From: Clostridium_AD frigoriphilum
GTDB lineage: Bacteria > Bacillota > Clostridia > Clostridiales > Clostridiaceae
Assembly (NCBI RefSeq): GCF_036541405.1
Contig: NZ_JAZHFS010000012.1
Coordinates: forward strand, 1-64,000
Direction of reading: 5' to 3'
Length of the DNA stretch: 64,000 nucleotides
Shown: piece by piece, positions 50,953-60,254 of the stretch
Position numbering within the stretch: position 1 is the first letter of the stretch
Layout of the letters: every line of letters begins with the position of its first letter
Translations under genes and position numbers: made by a program
Notes under the pieces: model-generated
The model's database searches: none
Told to the model about the DNA's origin: nothing
The model's input: only the letters and a program-made list of their open reading frames with translations

Positions 50953-52098
50953 ATGTTTAAAAAGAAAATGTCGTTATTACTATCTATGGCTATGGCTATA
51001 GGATTACTTGCAGGATGTGGTGCAAAAAGTGCATCAACTACAGGAGATATAAAAATTGGAGTTGTATTACCACTTACTGGTTCAGTTTCATCTTTTGGAA
51101 AATCTGGACAAAATGGTATAAAATTATTAGAAGATCAAGTGAACAAAGCTGGCGGAATTAATGGACGTAAGATTAAGTTTATTTATGAAGATGATGAAGG
51201 TAAACCAGATACTGCAACAACCGTTGGTACAAAACTTATTAGTAGTGACAATGTTGTAGCAATAGTTGGTCCATTAACTAGCGGATCGGCTATAGCCCTC
51301 GGACCAATAGCTACTCAAAGCAAAATACCAATGATTACTGGATCAGGAACAAACCCAGATGTTACTAAAAAAGGTGGAGAATATGTTTATAGGGCATGTT
51401 TTATAGATCCTTTCCAAGGTAGTGTTTTAGCAAAATTTGCTTCAGGAGATTTAAAGGCGAAAACAGCTGCTATTCTTTATGATAATGGTAATGATTATTC
51501 TAAGGGATTGGCTGAGTTCTTTGAAAAAGGTTTTGTTGCAGCAGGCGGAAAAATAGTTGCGAAAGAAACTTATGCTACAGGAGACAAAGATTTTAAGGCA
51601 CAGCTTACAAAAATGCAACCAACAAAACCAGATGTAGTATTACTTCCTGATTATTATGGAACAGTTGGTAATATTGCAAAGCAAGCAAGGGCTATTGGAA
51701 TAAATGCTCCACTCCTTGGTGGAGATGGTTGGGATTCAGCTGAATTATTTAAGGTTGGTGGAACTGCAGTTAATGGATGTTATTTATCTGATCATTACTC
51801 AGCTGAGGATACAGCACCTATAGTTGTCGCATTCCAAAAAGAATACAAAGCAAAATACAATTTAAATGCAGATGCTATGGCAGTTTTAAATTACGATGCT
51901 GCAAAAATAATGGTAGAAGCTATAAAAACTGCTGGTAAAACAGATGGACCAAGTATTAAAGCGGCACTCGCAAAAACTAATCTTGAAGTAGTATCTGGTA
52001 AAGTATCTTTTGATGCAAATAGAGATGCAATCAAAGGCGCCGTAATTTTAAAGGTTGATGGTGGTAAGTTTAATTTTGTTAAGAAACTTGTTCCTTAA
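50953..52098 (+). CDS. livJ: branched-chain amino acid ABC transporter, substrate-binding lipoprotein
   Basis: 381-residue periplasmic-binding-type protein (Peripla_BP_6). The signal peptide ends in the lipobox LLAGC, so Cys22 is the anchor. IKIGVVLPLTGSVSSFGKSG starts the mature fold, GPLTSGSAIALGPIA and YDAAKIMVEAI are family segments. It captures leucine, isoleucine, valine or a related amino acid outside the cell. AGGGGGG precedes the start. It is first in a complete five-gene transporter operon, followed by a hairpin that probably raises its level over the membrane parts. Confidence 0.92.
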   Translation: MFKKKMSLLLSMAMAIGLLAGCGAKSASTTGDIKIGVVLPLTGSVSSFGKSGQNGIKLLEDQVNKAGGINGRKIKFIYEDDEGKPDTATTVGTKLISSDNVVAIVGPLTSGSAIALGPIATQSKIPMITGSGTNPDVTKKGGEYVYRACFIDPFQGSVLAKFASGDLKAKTAAILYDNGNDYSKGLAEFFEKGFVAAGGKIVAKETYATGDKDFKAQLTKMQPTKPDVVLLPDYYGTVGNIAKQARAIGINAPLLGGDGWDSAELFKVGGTAVNGCYLSDHYSAEDTAPIVVAFQKEYKAKYNLNADAMAVLNYDAAKIMVEAIKTAGKTDGPSIKAALAKTNLEVVSGKVSFDANRDAIKGAVILKVDGGKFNFVKKLVP

Positions 52099-52123
52099 TA
52101 GAAAAACAGAAAAATAAAGTTAG

Positions 52124-52162
52124 CAGACATACTTCATTAATAAATTGTAGTATGTCTGTATT
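52124..52162 (+). terminator. intercistronic hairpin after livJ
   Basis: CAGACATACT (52124-52133) pairs perfectly with AGTATGTCTG (52149-52158), then TATTTTAA. A partial terminator or RNA end stabiliser is likely because transport genes follow. Confidence 0.75.
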
Positions 52163-52197
52163 TTAAAATATAAATTATGAGAAATGGGGGAAAATAA

Positions 52198-53076
52198 ATG
52201 GAATTTTTACAGCAGATTATTAATGGCTTATCATTAGGTTTTGTGTATGCATTAATTGCAATTGGTTATACAATGGTATATGGAATTATTGGACTTATAA
52301 ATTTTGCTCATGGTGATGTTTTTATGGTTGGAGGATATTTTGGATTTTTCGCTGCAACTATGCTACATTTAAGTTTTATACCTACATTATTAATAGCAAT
52401 GGGTGGAGCGGCATTAACAGGCGTAATTGTTGAAAAGATAGCATATAAGCCTTTAAGAAATTCGCCGAAGTTATCTATATTAATAACAGCTATTGCAATG
52501 TCAGTACTACTTGAGAATTTAGTGAGACTCAAGATGACTACTGATCCACAAACGTATCCAGAGACTCTTTTGCCTTCAAAGGTAATACATTTCCTTGGCT
52601 TAAGCATTGATAATCGTCAACTTATAATTATAGGAATGTCAATTTTGCTTGTAATAATACTTCAATTTATAGTTTTCAAAACTAAAACAGGTAAAGCAAT
52701 GAGGGCGACTTCTTTTGATAAGGATGCGGCGGCGCTTATGGGTATTAATGTGGATTCTGTTATATCTATAACATTTGCAATTGGTTCAGCACTTGCAGGA
52801 GCTGCAGGTGTACTATTTGGAATTTTGTATTCAAGTATAGATCCATATATGGGTATAATGCCGGGGCTAAAAGCTTTCGTTGCAGCAGTTCTCGGTGGAA
52901 TTGGTATAATCCCAGGTGCTCTATGGGGTGGACTAATAATGGGACTAGTTGAAACATTTAGTAAAGTATATATATCATCTAGTTACTCAGATGCGATTGC
53001 ATTTTCAATCCTTATTATTATTTTAATTGTTAAGCCTTCTGGACTTCTTGGTAAGAAAACCAGAGAGAAAGTGTAG
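52198..53076 (+). CDS. livH: branched-chain amino acid ABC transporter permease LivH
   Basis: 292-residue membrane subunit with about eight helices. LSLGFVYALIAIGYTMVYG (about 11-29) and INFAHGDVFMVGGYFG (about 34-49) are LivH hallmarks, and DKDAAALMGINVDSVISITF (20 residues, about 174-193) is the ATPase-contact loop. ATGGGGG precedes the start. The stop is ten bases ahead of livM. Together with LivM it forms the channel. Confidence 0.95.
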   Translation: MEFLQQIINGLSLGFVYALIAIGYTMVYGIIGLINFAHGDVFMVGGYFGFFAATMLHLSFIPTLLIAMGGAALTGVIVEKIAYKPLRNSPKLSILITAIAMSVLLENLVRLKMTTDPQTYPETLLPSKVIHFLGLSIDNRQLIIIGMSILLVIILQFIVFKTKTGKAMRATSFDKDAAALMGINVDSVISITFAIGSALAGAAGVLFGILYSSIDPYMGIMPGLKAFVAAVLGGIGIIPGALWGGLIMGLVETFSKVYISSSYSDAIAFSILIIILIVKPSGLLGKKTREKV

Positions 53077-53085
53077 GTGATAAAA

Positions 53086-54051
53086 ATGAAAAAAGAATTT
53101 AGAAATACTATTATCTTACTAGTTATTGGAGTTATCTTGTTTTTTATATTATCGTTTCTAATGGATACTGAAATATTAAATAGATATTATGGAAGAATAG
53201 TAATATTAATTTGTATTAATGTTATTCTTGCAGTAAGTTTAAATCTTATCATAGGAATTACAGGACAGTTAACACTAGGACATGCAGGTTTTATGTCTAT
53301 AGGGGCATACGCAGCAGCAATGGCTACAATTCAATTAAATATGCCGTTTCCTATAGCGCTTCTTCTTGGTGGAATAGTTGCTGGGTTAATTGGATATCTT
53401 ATTGGTCTTCCTACTTTAAGTTTAAAAGGTGATTATCTTGCTATAACTACTTTAGGTTTTGGAGAAATAATAAGAGTTGTTATCACAAATATGGATAAGC
53501 TTGGAGGTGGGCGTGGACTTTCAGGAATACCTCCTAAAACTACTTTTGCTTGGGTATTTTTTATAATGGTCTTTACCATTTTAATAATTTACAATATAGC
53601 ACGTTCTTCGCAAGGTAGGGCTATGATGTCAGTTCGCGAAGATGAAATAGCCGCAGAAGCTATGGGTATTAACACTACAAAGTATAAGATTATGGCTTTT
53701 GTTATTGGATCCTTCTTCGCAGGTATTGCAGGTGGACTATTTTCACATTATCTAATGTATATTAAACCAGAACAATTTGGTTTCTTAAAATCAGTAGATT
53801 TAGTTACTTACGTAGTTATGGGTGGAATGGGAAGTTTAACAGGTAGTGTATTATCAACAGGGATACTAACAGTTCTTCCAGAGGGGCTAAGATTCCTAAA
53901 CGATTATAGGATGATTATTTATCCACTAGCACTTATAATTATTATGAGATTTAGACCACAAGGTCTAATGGGTACAAAAGAATTATCTATGAAAATATTT
54001 GATAAATTTTCAAAAGGAAGTGATAAAGATGCAGCTTTTAAAGGTAAATGA
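53086..54051 (+). CDS. livM: branched-chain amino acid ABC transporter permease LivM
   Basis: 321-residue membrane subunit. A GTG three codons earlier is possible, but AGGTGAT fits the ATG at 53086. NLIIGITGQLTLGHAGFMSI (about 41-60) and PTLSLKGDYLAITTLGFGEI (about 102-121) are LivM signatures. The coupling loop is EDEIAAEAMGINTTKYKIMA (20 residues, about 186-205). Its last codons overlap the start of livG, which couples their translation. Confidence 0.95.
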   Translation: MKKEFRNTIILLVIGVILFFILSFLMDTEILNRYYGRIVILICINVILAVSLNLIIGITGQLTLGHAGFMSIGAYAAAMATIQLNMPFPIALLLGGIVAGLIGYLIGLPTLSLKGDYLAITTLGFGEIIRVVITNMDKLGGGRGLSGIPPKTTFAWVFFIMVFTILIIYNIARSSQGRAMMSVREDEIAAEAMGINTTKYKIMAFVIGSFFAGIAGGLFSHYLMYIKPEQFGFLKSVDLVTYVVMGGMGSLTGSVLSTGILTVLPEGLRFLNDYRMIIYPLALIIIMRFRPQGLMGTKELSMKIFDKFSKGSDKDAAFKGK

Positions 54052-54802
54052 TCTTACGATTAAGTTTGGTGGGCTAACAGCTGTTTCTGATTTCGCACTT
54101 AACCTTTCTGACCATGATCTTGTAGGTTTGATTGGACCTAATGGAGCGGGAAAAACTACAATTTTCAATATGTTAACAGGTGTTTATGCCCCAACATCTG
54201 GAACTATTGAATTTAATGGAGAATTTATACAAGGTATAAAACCGTATGATATTACTAAAAAAAGAATTGCTAGAACTTTTCAAAATATAAGACTATTTAA
54301 AGATTTAACGGTTCTTGATAATGTGAAGATATCATTTAATTATAATGTTAAATATAATTTATTTCATTCAATATTAAGGCTTCCAAAGTTTAAAAAGGAA
54401 GAGGCTGAAATTGAAGAGAAAGCACTTGAAATTCTTAAGGTTTTCAATCTTGATGGTAAAAGAAATGAGCTTGCATGTAATCTTCCCTATGGAGAGCAAA
54501 GAAGACTTGAAATAGCGAGAGCTCTTGCTGCAGAACCTAAATTATTGTTACTCGATGAACCGGCAGCTGGTATGAACCCACAAGAAACTCATGAACTAAT
54601 GGGGCTCATAAATTGGGTAAGAGATGAATTTAAAATAGCTATATTATTAATTGAGCATGATATGAAACTGGTTATGGGAGTTTGTGAACGAATAATAGTT
54701 GTAGATTACGGTAAGGTAATTGCCGAGGGGACGCCCGATGAAATAAAGAACAACCCTAAGGTAATTGAGGCATACCTTGGAGAGGAGGTAACTGATGCTT
54801 AA
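54029..54802 (+). CDS. livG: branched-chain amino acid ABC transporter ATP-binding protein LivG
   Basis: 257-residue ATPase. The start at 54029 has AAAGGAAGTGA upstream and overlaps livM by 23 bases; a start ten codons earlier has no ribosome site. Walker A is GPNGAGKTT, the Q-loop lies in ARTFQNIRLF, the signature reads NLPYGEQRRLEIARALA (LPYGEQ in place of LSGGQ, normal for LivG), and Walker B is LLLLDEPAAGMNP. It ends in EAYLGEEV, the usual end of LivG. It powers uptake together with LivF. Confidence 0.95.
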   Translation: MQLLKVNDLTIKFGGLTAVSDFALNLSDHDLVGLIGPNGAGKTTIFNMLTGVYAPTSGTIEFNGEFIQGIKPYDITKKRIARTFQNIRLFKDLTVLDNVKISFNYNVKYNLFHSILRLPKFKKEEAEIEEKALEILKVFNLDGKRNELACNLPYGEQRRLEIARALAAEPKLLLLDEPAAGMNPQETHELMGLINWVRDEFKIAILLIEHDMKLVMGVCERIIVVDYGKVIAEGTPDEIKNNPKVIEAYLGEEVTDA

Positions 54803-55499
54803 AATTGATGGGTTAAATGTAAATTATGGCGCAATACATGCATTACATGATATTAGCATACACGTGAAAACAGGAGAAATAGTTACACTTATAGGTGCTA
54901 ATGGAGCTGGAAAAACCTCAATATTAAGAGCTATTTCAGGGCTTATTCCTATAAAATCAGGAAGCGTTTTATTTGAAGGCAAACCAATTCATACCACTGC
55001 TGCTTATAAACTTTCAAAGCTAGGTATTGCACATGTACCTGAGGGAAGAAGAATATTTGCAAATATGTCAGTTATGGAAAATCTTGAACTTGGAGCTTAT
55101 ATTAGAAAAGATAAAAGAGATATAGCAAAAGATTATGAGATGGTTTTTGACAAATTTCCAAGGCTTAAAGAAAGAATAAAACAAATGGCTGGAACATTAA
55201 GTGGTGGAGAACAGCAAATGCTAGCTATGGGAAGAGCCCTCATGGTAAGACCAAGAATATTATTATTAGATGAGCCATCTATGGGACTCGCACCACTGGT
55301 CGTAAGAAATATATTCTCTATAATAGAAGAAATAAACAAGTCAGGAACTACGGTTTTGCTTGTAGAACAAAATGCTCATATGGCACTATCGATTGCACAT
55401 AAAGCATATGTTTTAGAAACTGGAAAAATAGTTTTAGAAGGTAGCGCGAAAGAATTATTAACTAATGATTCTGTAAGAAGTGCATATCTCGGCGAGTAA
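54795..55499 (+). CDS. livF: branched-chain amino acid ABC transporter ATP-binding protein LivF
   Basis: 234-residue ATPase partner of LivG. LNVNYGAIHALHDISIHV begins the protein, Walker A is GANGAGKTS (about 34-42), the segment VPEGRRIFANMSVMENL is specific to LivF, the signature is LSGGEQQMLAMGRALM and Walker B is ILLLDEPSMGLAP. GAGGAGGT precedes the ATG, which overlaps livG by eight bases. A terminator follows, so the operon is livJHMGF. Confidence 0.95.
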   Translation: MLKIDGLNVNYGAIHALHDISIHVKTGEIVTLIGANGAGKTSILRAISGLIPIKSGSVLFEGKPIHTTAAYKLSKLGIAHVPEGRRIFANMSVMENLELGAYIRKDKRDIAKDYEMVFDKFPRLKERIKQMAGTLSGGEQQMLAMGRALMVRPRILLLDEPSMGLAPLVVRNIFSIIEEINKSGTTVLLVEQNAHMALSIAHKAYVLETGKIVLEGSAKELLTNDSVRSAYLGE

Positions 55500-55536
55500 G
55501 ATTCTTTATACTAAGACGTTTATATTATGGTTATTC

Positions 55537-55566
55537 ACTCACTCCTATTTTGGAGTGAGTTTTTGT
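55537..55566 (+). terminator. terminator of the liv operon
   Basis: ACTCACTCC (55537-55545) pairs with GGAGTGAGT (55552-55560), followed by TTTTTG. Confidence 0.9.
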
Positions 55567-55710
55567 TCGCCTAAGAATAAAAAGATGTTAAGAATATGTT
55601 TGAATATAGGAAGCATTCAAGTTATAATATAGTATGTAAACAAGCTATATTATATTATAGATGATATTTTGTTTGTTTTGTAGACTTATATTAATATTTG
55701 GAGGTAACAA

Positions 55711-57282
55711 ATGCGTTGCGACAGCTGTAATAATGAATTTAGTAATATTAATGGATTAAAATTTTGTCCATATTGTGGAGAGAAAATAGAAGAAAAAATA
55801 GAAATGCAAGGTGAAACGATTCCTAATAATGGGAATGAAGAAAATAAAGCTAAACCAACCTTAAATGAGAAAAAAGAGCAAGATACCTCAGCAATGCCTG
55901 TAATATCAAATAGAGATATAAGAAAGTATAAAAGGGATAAAATCTTTGCTTGGGTTAAGAAAACATTTGTACATAAGAAAGTAATTATACCTATGATAGC
56001 AATTATTTCTGTAATTATAGCATTAGTATTTGCATACTCATTTTTTAATGTTAGACCTGTTGATGATGTCAGAATAAAGGAAGACCTGATAGGAACAGCT
56101 GTAACACTTCCGAAGGGGACAGTAATAAAAATAAATAAAGATAACATGAAAAGTTTCATTATAAGTAATCGGAATACGCAGAAGAGTAAAATTGAGATAA
56201 AATTAGCATTAACTCTAAATAATGATGCTCTTGAGGCAAAGGTTTTGTTATCAGTAGTTTATCTTAAAGAAGGTAAAAACGAATGGAAAACTAATGGAAA
56301 ACCAGTACTTCTTAATATTACTTCAGTAAAACCAACGGTGGGAATAAATGACAAAATATTTTTAGCCAAATTAAAAGGATTAAAAATGACTATTGGGAAT
56401 ACACAGGAAGCATTAAATGGACAAAATGTTAAAAATCTTGGTATAACATTAAGGACACCAGATTTTCAAAATGGAAAAGAAGAAATTTTAGTGGAAACGA
56501 CTATAGATAGTGGACTTCTTAGGGCCTCAGGGAAAATAAAGTGTAGTCTTGTTTTTGAGAATGAAACATGGAGTATTAATTCTATAGAAGCAAATAGTTC
56601 TGATGATTTTAAGTTAACACTATCGTCAGATTTTTCAGATGAAAAAGTTATTCAAATTATAAAAAAGCAAGGACTTGCGGAAACGGTATCCTATTCTGAT
56701 TTTTTCGGAGGCAAAGGATTTACTGTAAAGGATGGTTTTACTAAGAACATTAATATATCAGGAAAAACGTTTAATGAAAAAAAAGGAACACTAAATCTTA
56801 TTGCTAAGAGGGAAAATATATCAGGTGAAATAAAGTCAGTATTATCAACTAATTATACTTTCTCGATATCTTTAAGTGATATAGCTTTATTAAATGGATC
56901 AGAAACTACAGTTGATAGTGCAGTGATAAGCAATATTCCTGAGTCGTTAATTATACCTTCTATTACTAATGGTGAAATTGAAGGAAGTAATCTACTTTTC
57001 TGGTGGTCTAATAACCACAAAGTAACAGGGGAAGAAGCGAAGACTTTTAAAACTGATAAGACGTTATCTACAAAAGGTTTAAAAAATATAAAATATGTTT
57101 ATGGAAATATTACGTATAAAGATGATAAAAATAATAAAAGTAAAGATAGGAGCGTTTCTATTGTAGCAGTTTATTTTTTAGTTTATGATGATTCTAGTGG
57201 ATACAATTGGAAATTAAACAAACTAATTAGTGAAGACTCACCTAATTACAAAACATATATTAATTTAAAAGATGGTTTATAA
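55711..57282 (+). CDS. zinc-ribbon, single-pass membrane protein with large outer part
   Basis: 523 residues, function unknown. The N-terminus MRCDSCNNEF...FCPYCGEKI is a zinc ribbon with two CxxC pairs (about 3-24). A charged linker and one membrane helix at about 91-113 (VIIPMIAIISVIIALVFAYS within it) follow, so the ribbon is inside and about 410 residues are outside. The outer part is beta-rich and has repeated lysine/asparagine strands without a recognised domain. This layout is common in Firmicute proteins such as those linked to envelope sensing. GGAGG precedes the start. It is monocistronic. Confidence 0.75.
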   Translation: MRCDSCNNEFSNINGLKFCPYCGEKIEEKIEMQGETIPNNGNEENKAKPTLNEKKEQDTSAMPVISNRDIRKYKRDKIFAWVKKTFVHKKVIIPMIAIISVIIALVFAYSFFNVRPVDDVRIKEDLIGTAVTLPKGTVIKINKDNMKSFIISNRNTQKSKIEIKLALTLNNDALEAKVLLSVVYLKEGKNEWKTNGKPVLLNITSVKPTVGINDKIFLAKLKGLKMTIGNTQEALNGQNVKNLGITLRTPDFQNGKEEILVETTIDSGLLRASGKIKCSLVFENETWSINSIEANSSDDFKLTLSSDFSDEKVIQIIKKQGLAETVSYSDFFGGKGFTVKDGFTKNINISGKTFNEKKGTLNLIAKRENISGEIKSVLSTNYTFSISLSDIALLNGSETTVDSAVISNIPESLIIPSITNGEIEGSNLLFWWSNNHKVTGEEAKTFKTDKTLSTKGLKNIKYVYGNITYKDDKNNKSKDRSVSIVAVYFLVYDDSSGYNWKLNKLISEDSPNYKTYINLKDGL

Positions 57283-57286
57283 TAAC

Positions 57287-57322
57287 AAAATTAGCCTAAA
57301 GCAAATGCTTTAGGCTAATTTT
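57287..57322. terminator. bidirectional terminator before msrB
   Basis: AAAATTAGCCTAAAGCA (57287-57303) pairs perfectly with TGCTTTAGGCTAATTTT (57306-57322). Confidence 0.9.
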
Positions 57323-57329
57323 ACTTGTG

Positions 57330-57344
57330 CGCCCATCATGGGCG
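57330..57344. repeat. GC-rich palindrome between the convergent genes
   Basis: CGCCCAT-C-ATGGGCG has perfect 7-bp arms and stands out in AT-rich DNA. It lies between a complete terminator and the msrB stop. It may be a protein-binding site or an RNA hairpin; no T-run follows on either strand. Confidence 0.6.
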
Positions 57345-57351
57345 AAATCAC

Positions 57352-57807
57352 TTATTTTTTAAATAGTTTCAAATAATCTTCATAACCGACCTCCTTAAGT
57401 TTGTGAACTGGTATAAATTTTAATGATGCACTATTTATGCAATATCTTAATCCGCCGTCAGCACGAGGGCCATCATCGAAAACATGACCTAGATGGCTGT
57501 CACCATAATAACTTCTTACTTCTGTCCTCATCATTCCAAGGGTTATATCTTTCTTTTCTTTAACATTCTTATTATCAAGAGGTTTAGTAAAACTAGGCCA
57601 TCCACAGCCTGAGTCAAATTTATCAAGAGATGTAAATAATGCTTCGCCGCTATTAATATCTACATATATTCCTTCTTCTTTGTTATTCCAAAATTCATTG
57701 TCAAAAGATCTTTCAGTTGCATTTTCCTGCGTTACTTCAAACTGAATTTTTGTTAGTTCTTTTTTTAACTGTTCTTTACTTTTTTTAGTGTATATTTTTT
57801 TATCCAT
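57352..57807 (-). CDS. msrB: peptide-methionine (R)-S-oxide reductase
   Basis: 151 residues, a stand-alone MsrB that repairs oxidised methionine in proteins. SGCGWPSFTKPL (about 66-77), RSYYGDSHLGHVFDDGPRADGG (about 99-120; core HLGHVFDDGP) and the catalytic cysteine in GLRYCINSASLKF (about 121-133) are all present. The two zinc-binding CxxC pairs of some MsrB proteins are absent. AAGGAGG precedes the start. It complements the glutathione peroxidase gene of this window in oxygen-stress defence. Confidence 0.95.
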   Translation of the reverse strand: MDKKIYTKKSKEQLKKELTKIQFEVTQENATERSFDNEFWNNKEEGIYVDINSGEALFTSLDKFDSGCGWPSFTKPLDNKNVKEKKDITLGMMRTEVRSYYGDSHLGHVFDDGPRADGGLRYCINSASLKFIPVHKLKEVGYEDYLKLFKK

Positions 57808-58026
57808 AAAAATAACCTCCTTAAAATATTTATATTATTTTTCCTAAATGATTTTAGAGATATATAAAGCTTAACCATTTTACCGTATTTAAGCAAGTTA
57901 TAGTTAGTATATACTAATAAGCACCTAATTTTTTTAGGTTGATTAATTTCAGTAAACGTAATCAATTAAAAAAATAAGGCTTAAGCGTATATTTAGTTAA
58001 ATAACTATCTAAATATAGATGATGCG

Positions 58027-58054
58027 TTTAATTTATTAAATCGTATGATATAAT
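58027..58054 (+). promoter_or_regulatory. promoter and palindrome ahead of the lrp-aspA unit
   Basis: TATAAT (58049-58054) is a consensus -10. TTTAAT-TT-ATTAAA (58027-58040) covers the -35 position and fits the AT-rich sites that Lrp/AsnC proteins bind, so self-control is likely. Confidence 0.5.
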
Positions 58055-58088
58055 ATACCTAATAATATTATTTGAGAGGTGATTTTGT

Positions 58089-58547
58089 ATGGACAATATC
58101 GATATTAGAATACTTAAACTTTTGCAACAAAATTCCAGAGTTACCGCTTCTGAAATAAGTACTCGAATTAATTTATCCGTACCTGCAGTAGGCGATAGAT
58201 TAAAAAAACTTGATAATGCTGGCATTATTGAAAAATATACTATAATATTAAGTGCTAAAAAGTTCAATAAGGATCTTATGATAATAATGTTTGTATCACT
58301 TGAATCACCTAAATTTACAGATCTATTTATTAATACGATTCAAGTAGACGATGAAATCGTAGAATGCCACTACTTAGCTGGAGATTACGACTATGTTTTG
58401 AAAATTATTACAGGAAGCACAGAAAGTTTAGAAAAAATTTTGAATAAAATAAAAAACATACCAGGTGTTCAAAAAACTAAGACTACAGTTTCTCTATCTA
58501 CAATAAAGAATAATTATTCTATTATACCAAGTGAGATTATTAACTAG
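58089..58547 (+). CDS. Lrp/AsnC-family transcriptional regulator
   Basis: 152 residues. Helix-turn-helix at about 4-50 (IDIRILKLLQQNSRVTASEI, 20 residues, then the recognition part PAVGDRLKKLDNAGIIEKY). The RAM effector domain follows, with VECHYLAGDYDYVLKIITGS (20 residues, about 93-112). GAGAGGTGAT precedes the start. The aspartase gene begins 22 bases after its stop, so the regulator probably senses aspartate, asparagine or a related amino acid and controls its breakdown. Confidence 0.9.
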   Translation: MDNIDIRILKLLQQNSRVTASEISTRINLSVPAVGDRLKKLDNAGIIEKYTIILSAKKFNKDLMIIMFVSLESPKFTDLFINTIQVDDEIVECHYLAGDYDYVLKIITGSTESLEKILNKIKNIPGVQKTKTTVSLSTIKNNYSIIPSEIIN

Positions 58548-58569
58548 ATTATAAAGGGAGGTTACTAAA

Positions 58570-59982
58570 ATGAATTTTAGATTAGAAAGCGATTCAATTG
58601 GATCAAAACAAGTACCAATGGAGGCATATTATGGGGTACAGACTTTAAGGGCTGCTGAAAATTTTAAAATAACAGGACTAGGAATGTCTATGGAATTTAT
58701 AAAAAGTCTTGCAGAAATAAAAAAGGCAGCAGCAATAACTAATAATGAAGCCGGGCTTTTAGAAAAAAAGATTGAAGAAGCTATTGTAAAAGCCTGTGAT
58801 GAAATAATAGATGGTAAATTACAAGATCAATTCATAGTAGATCCTATTCAAGGTGGAGCGGGTACAAGCATGAATATGAATGCTAATGAAGTAATTGCAA
58901 ACAGAGCTATAGAAATACTGGGAGGGAAAAAGGGAGATTATAGTATAGTTCATCCTAACGACCATATAAATTATGGACAATCTACAAATGATGTTATTCC
59001 TACAGCAGGTAAAATGACTGCCTTAAAACTTATTCCAAAGGCAATAGTTGAACTTTCTAAACTTTACGATGCTTTTAACGAAAAATCAAAAGAGTTCGAT
59101 GATGTTATAAAAATGGGAAGAACTCAGATGCAAGATGCAGTTCCAATTAGGTTAGGACAAGAATTTAAAGCTTACAGTTCAGTGATAAGGAGAGATATCT
59201 CAAGACTTGAAAAAGCTAAAGAAGAATTAAAAGTTGTAAATATGGGTGGTACTGCAATCGGAACAGGTATGAATGCTGATATACAATATTTTAATAAGAT
59301 AGTACCAAACATTTCAAAAATATCAAACATTGAATTAAAACAATCATCAGATTTAGTAGATGCAACTCAAAATTTAGATGGTTTTGTAGTAGTATCTGGT
59401 GTCATTAAAGCTTGCGCAGTTAACTTATCAAAAATAGCAAATGATTTAAGGCTTATGTCATCAGGACCAAGAACAGGATTTGGTGAAATTAATCTTCCAT
59501 CAAAACAAAATGGTTCGTCTATGATGCCAGGAAAGGTGAATCCTGTAATACCAGAAGTAATAAGTCAAGTAGCTTTTAATATTATAGGAAATGATATAAC
59601 AATAACTATGGCTGCAGAAGCTGGTCAATTGGAATTGAACGCTTTTGAACCAGTTATATTCTATAAATTGTTTCAATCCATAGAGACATTAACTAATGGA
59701 GTAAATACTTTTGTAGTTAACTGTGTTTCTGGAATAACTGCAAATAGAGAAAGATGTAAAGAATTGGTAGAAAACAGCGTTGGTATTATTACAGCAATCT
59801 GCCCACATATAGGGTATAAAAAGGCTGCTGAAATCGCAAAAATAGCTTTAAATACTAAACAATCAGTAAGAGAATTAATATTAGAAGAAGGTCTTTTAGG
59901 TGAAAAGGAACTTAATGATATATTAGATATAGAATTAATGACGAAGCCTGGTATATTAGCAAAAGAACTAATGGTAGGTTAA
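58570..59982 (+). CDS. aspA: aspartate ammonia-lyase
   Basis: 470-residue cytoplasmic enzyme that splits aspartate into fumarate and ammonia. The superfamily signature GSSMMPGKVNP is at about 315-325. HPNDHINYGQSTNDVIPTA (about 136-154) and GRTQMQDAVPIRLGQEF (about 184-200) line the active site and distinguish aspartase and class II fumarase from other members; the sequence pattern fits aspartase better. AGGGAGG precedes the start. Being coupled to an Lrp-type regulator and followed by amino acid deacylases, it serves amino acid fermentation. Confidence 0.92.
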   Translation: MNFRLESDSIGSKQVPMEAYYGVQTLRAAENFKITGLGMSMEFIKSLAEIKKAAAITNNEAGLLEKKIEEAIVKACDEIIDGKLQDQFIVDPIQGGAGTSMNMNANEVIANRAIEILGGKKGDYSIVHPNDHINYGQSTNDVIPTAGKMTALKLIPKAIVELSKLYDAFNEKSKEFDDVIKMGRTQMQDAVPIRLGQEFKAYSSVIRRDISRLEKAKEELKVVNMGGTAIGTGMNADIQYFNKIVPNISKISNIELKQSSDLVDATQNLDGFVVVSGVIKACAVNLSKIANDLRLMSSGPRTGFGEINLPSKQNGSSMMPGKVNPVIPEVISQVAFNIIGNDITITMAAEAGQLELNAFEPVIFYKLFQSIETLTNGVNTFVVNCVSGITANRERCKELVENSVGIITAICPHIGYKKAAEIAKIALNTKQSVRELILEEGLLGEKELNDILDIELMTKPGILAKELMVG

Positions 59983-59990
59983 AATATGTG

Positions 59991-60036
59991 ATCCCCATCA
60001 AATGGACATGACTATAGAATAGTTGTGTCCATTTAA
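59991..60036 (+). repeat. hairpin repeat, copy A (after aspA)
   Basis: The words CCCCATCAAATGGACA, ACTAT, ATAGT and TGTCCATTT form a long imperfect hairpin. The first 36 bases (59991-60026) match copy B at 61626-61661 at all but about four positions. It probably ends aspA transcription. Confidence 0.75.
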
Positions 60037-60115
60037 TGATTTATAGAAAGTTTTTATCGGATAAGAAACTGATGCAGTAACTCCCGCGAGGCTTGGAGTA
60101 AATGAATTATTTGTG

Positions 60116-60170
60116 TTGACAATTTTAAAATAACGTGGTAATATTAGCAAAAGTTAAAACATATATGTTT
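60116..60170 (+). promoter_or_regulatory. strong promoter and palindrome ahead of the D-aminoacylase-like gene
   Basis: TTGACA (60116-60121), 17 bases, TAATAT (60139-60144). AAACATATATGTTT (60157-60170) is a perfect 14-bp palindrome just after the expected RNA start and is a likely operator. The remaining leader to 60254 holds nothing I recognise. Confidence 0.65.
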
Positions 60171-60254
60171 ACTCGGTATAAGCGGCGGCTATAATGGATT
60201 AGATCAAGATAAGTATTAGCTTTTAATAATAATCTTTGAAGGGAGTGTTCATAA

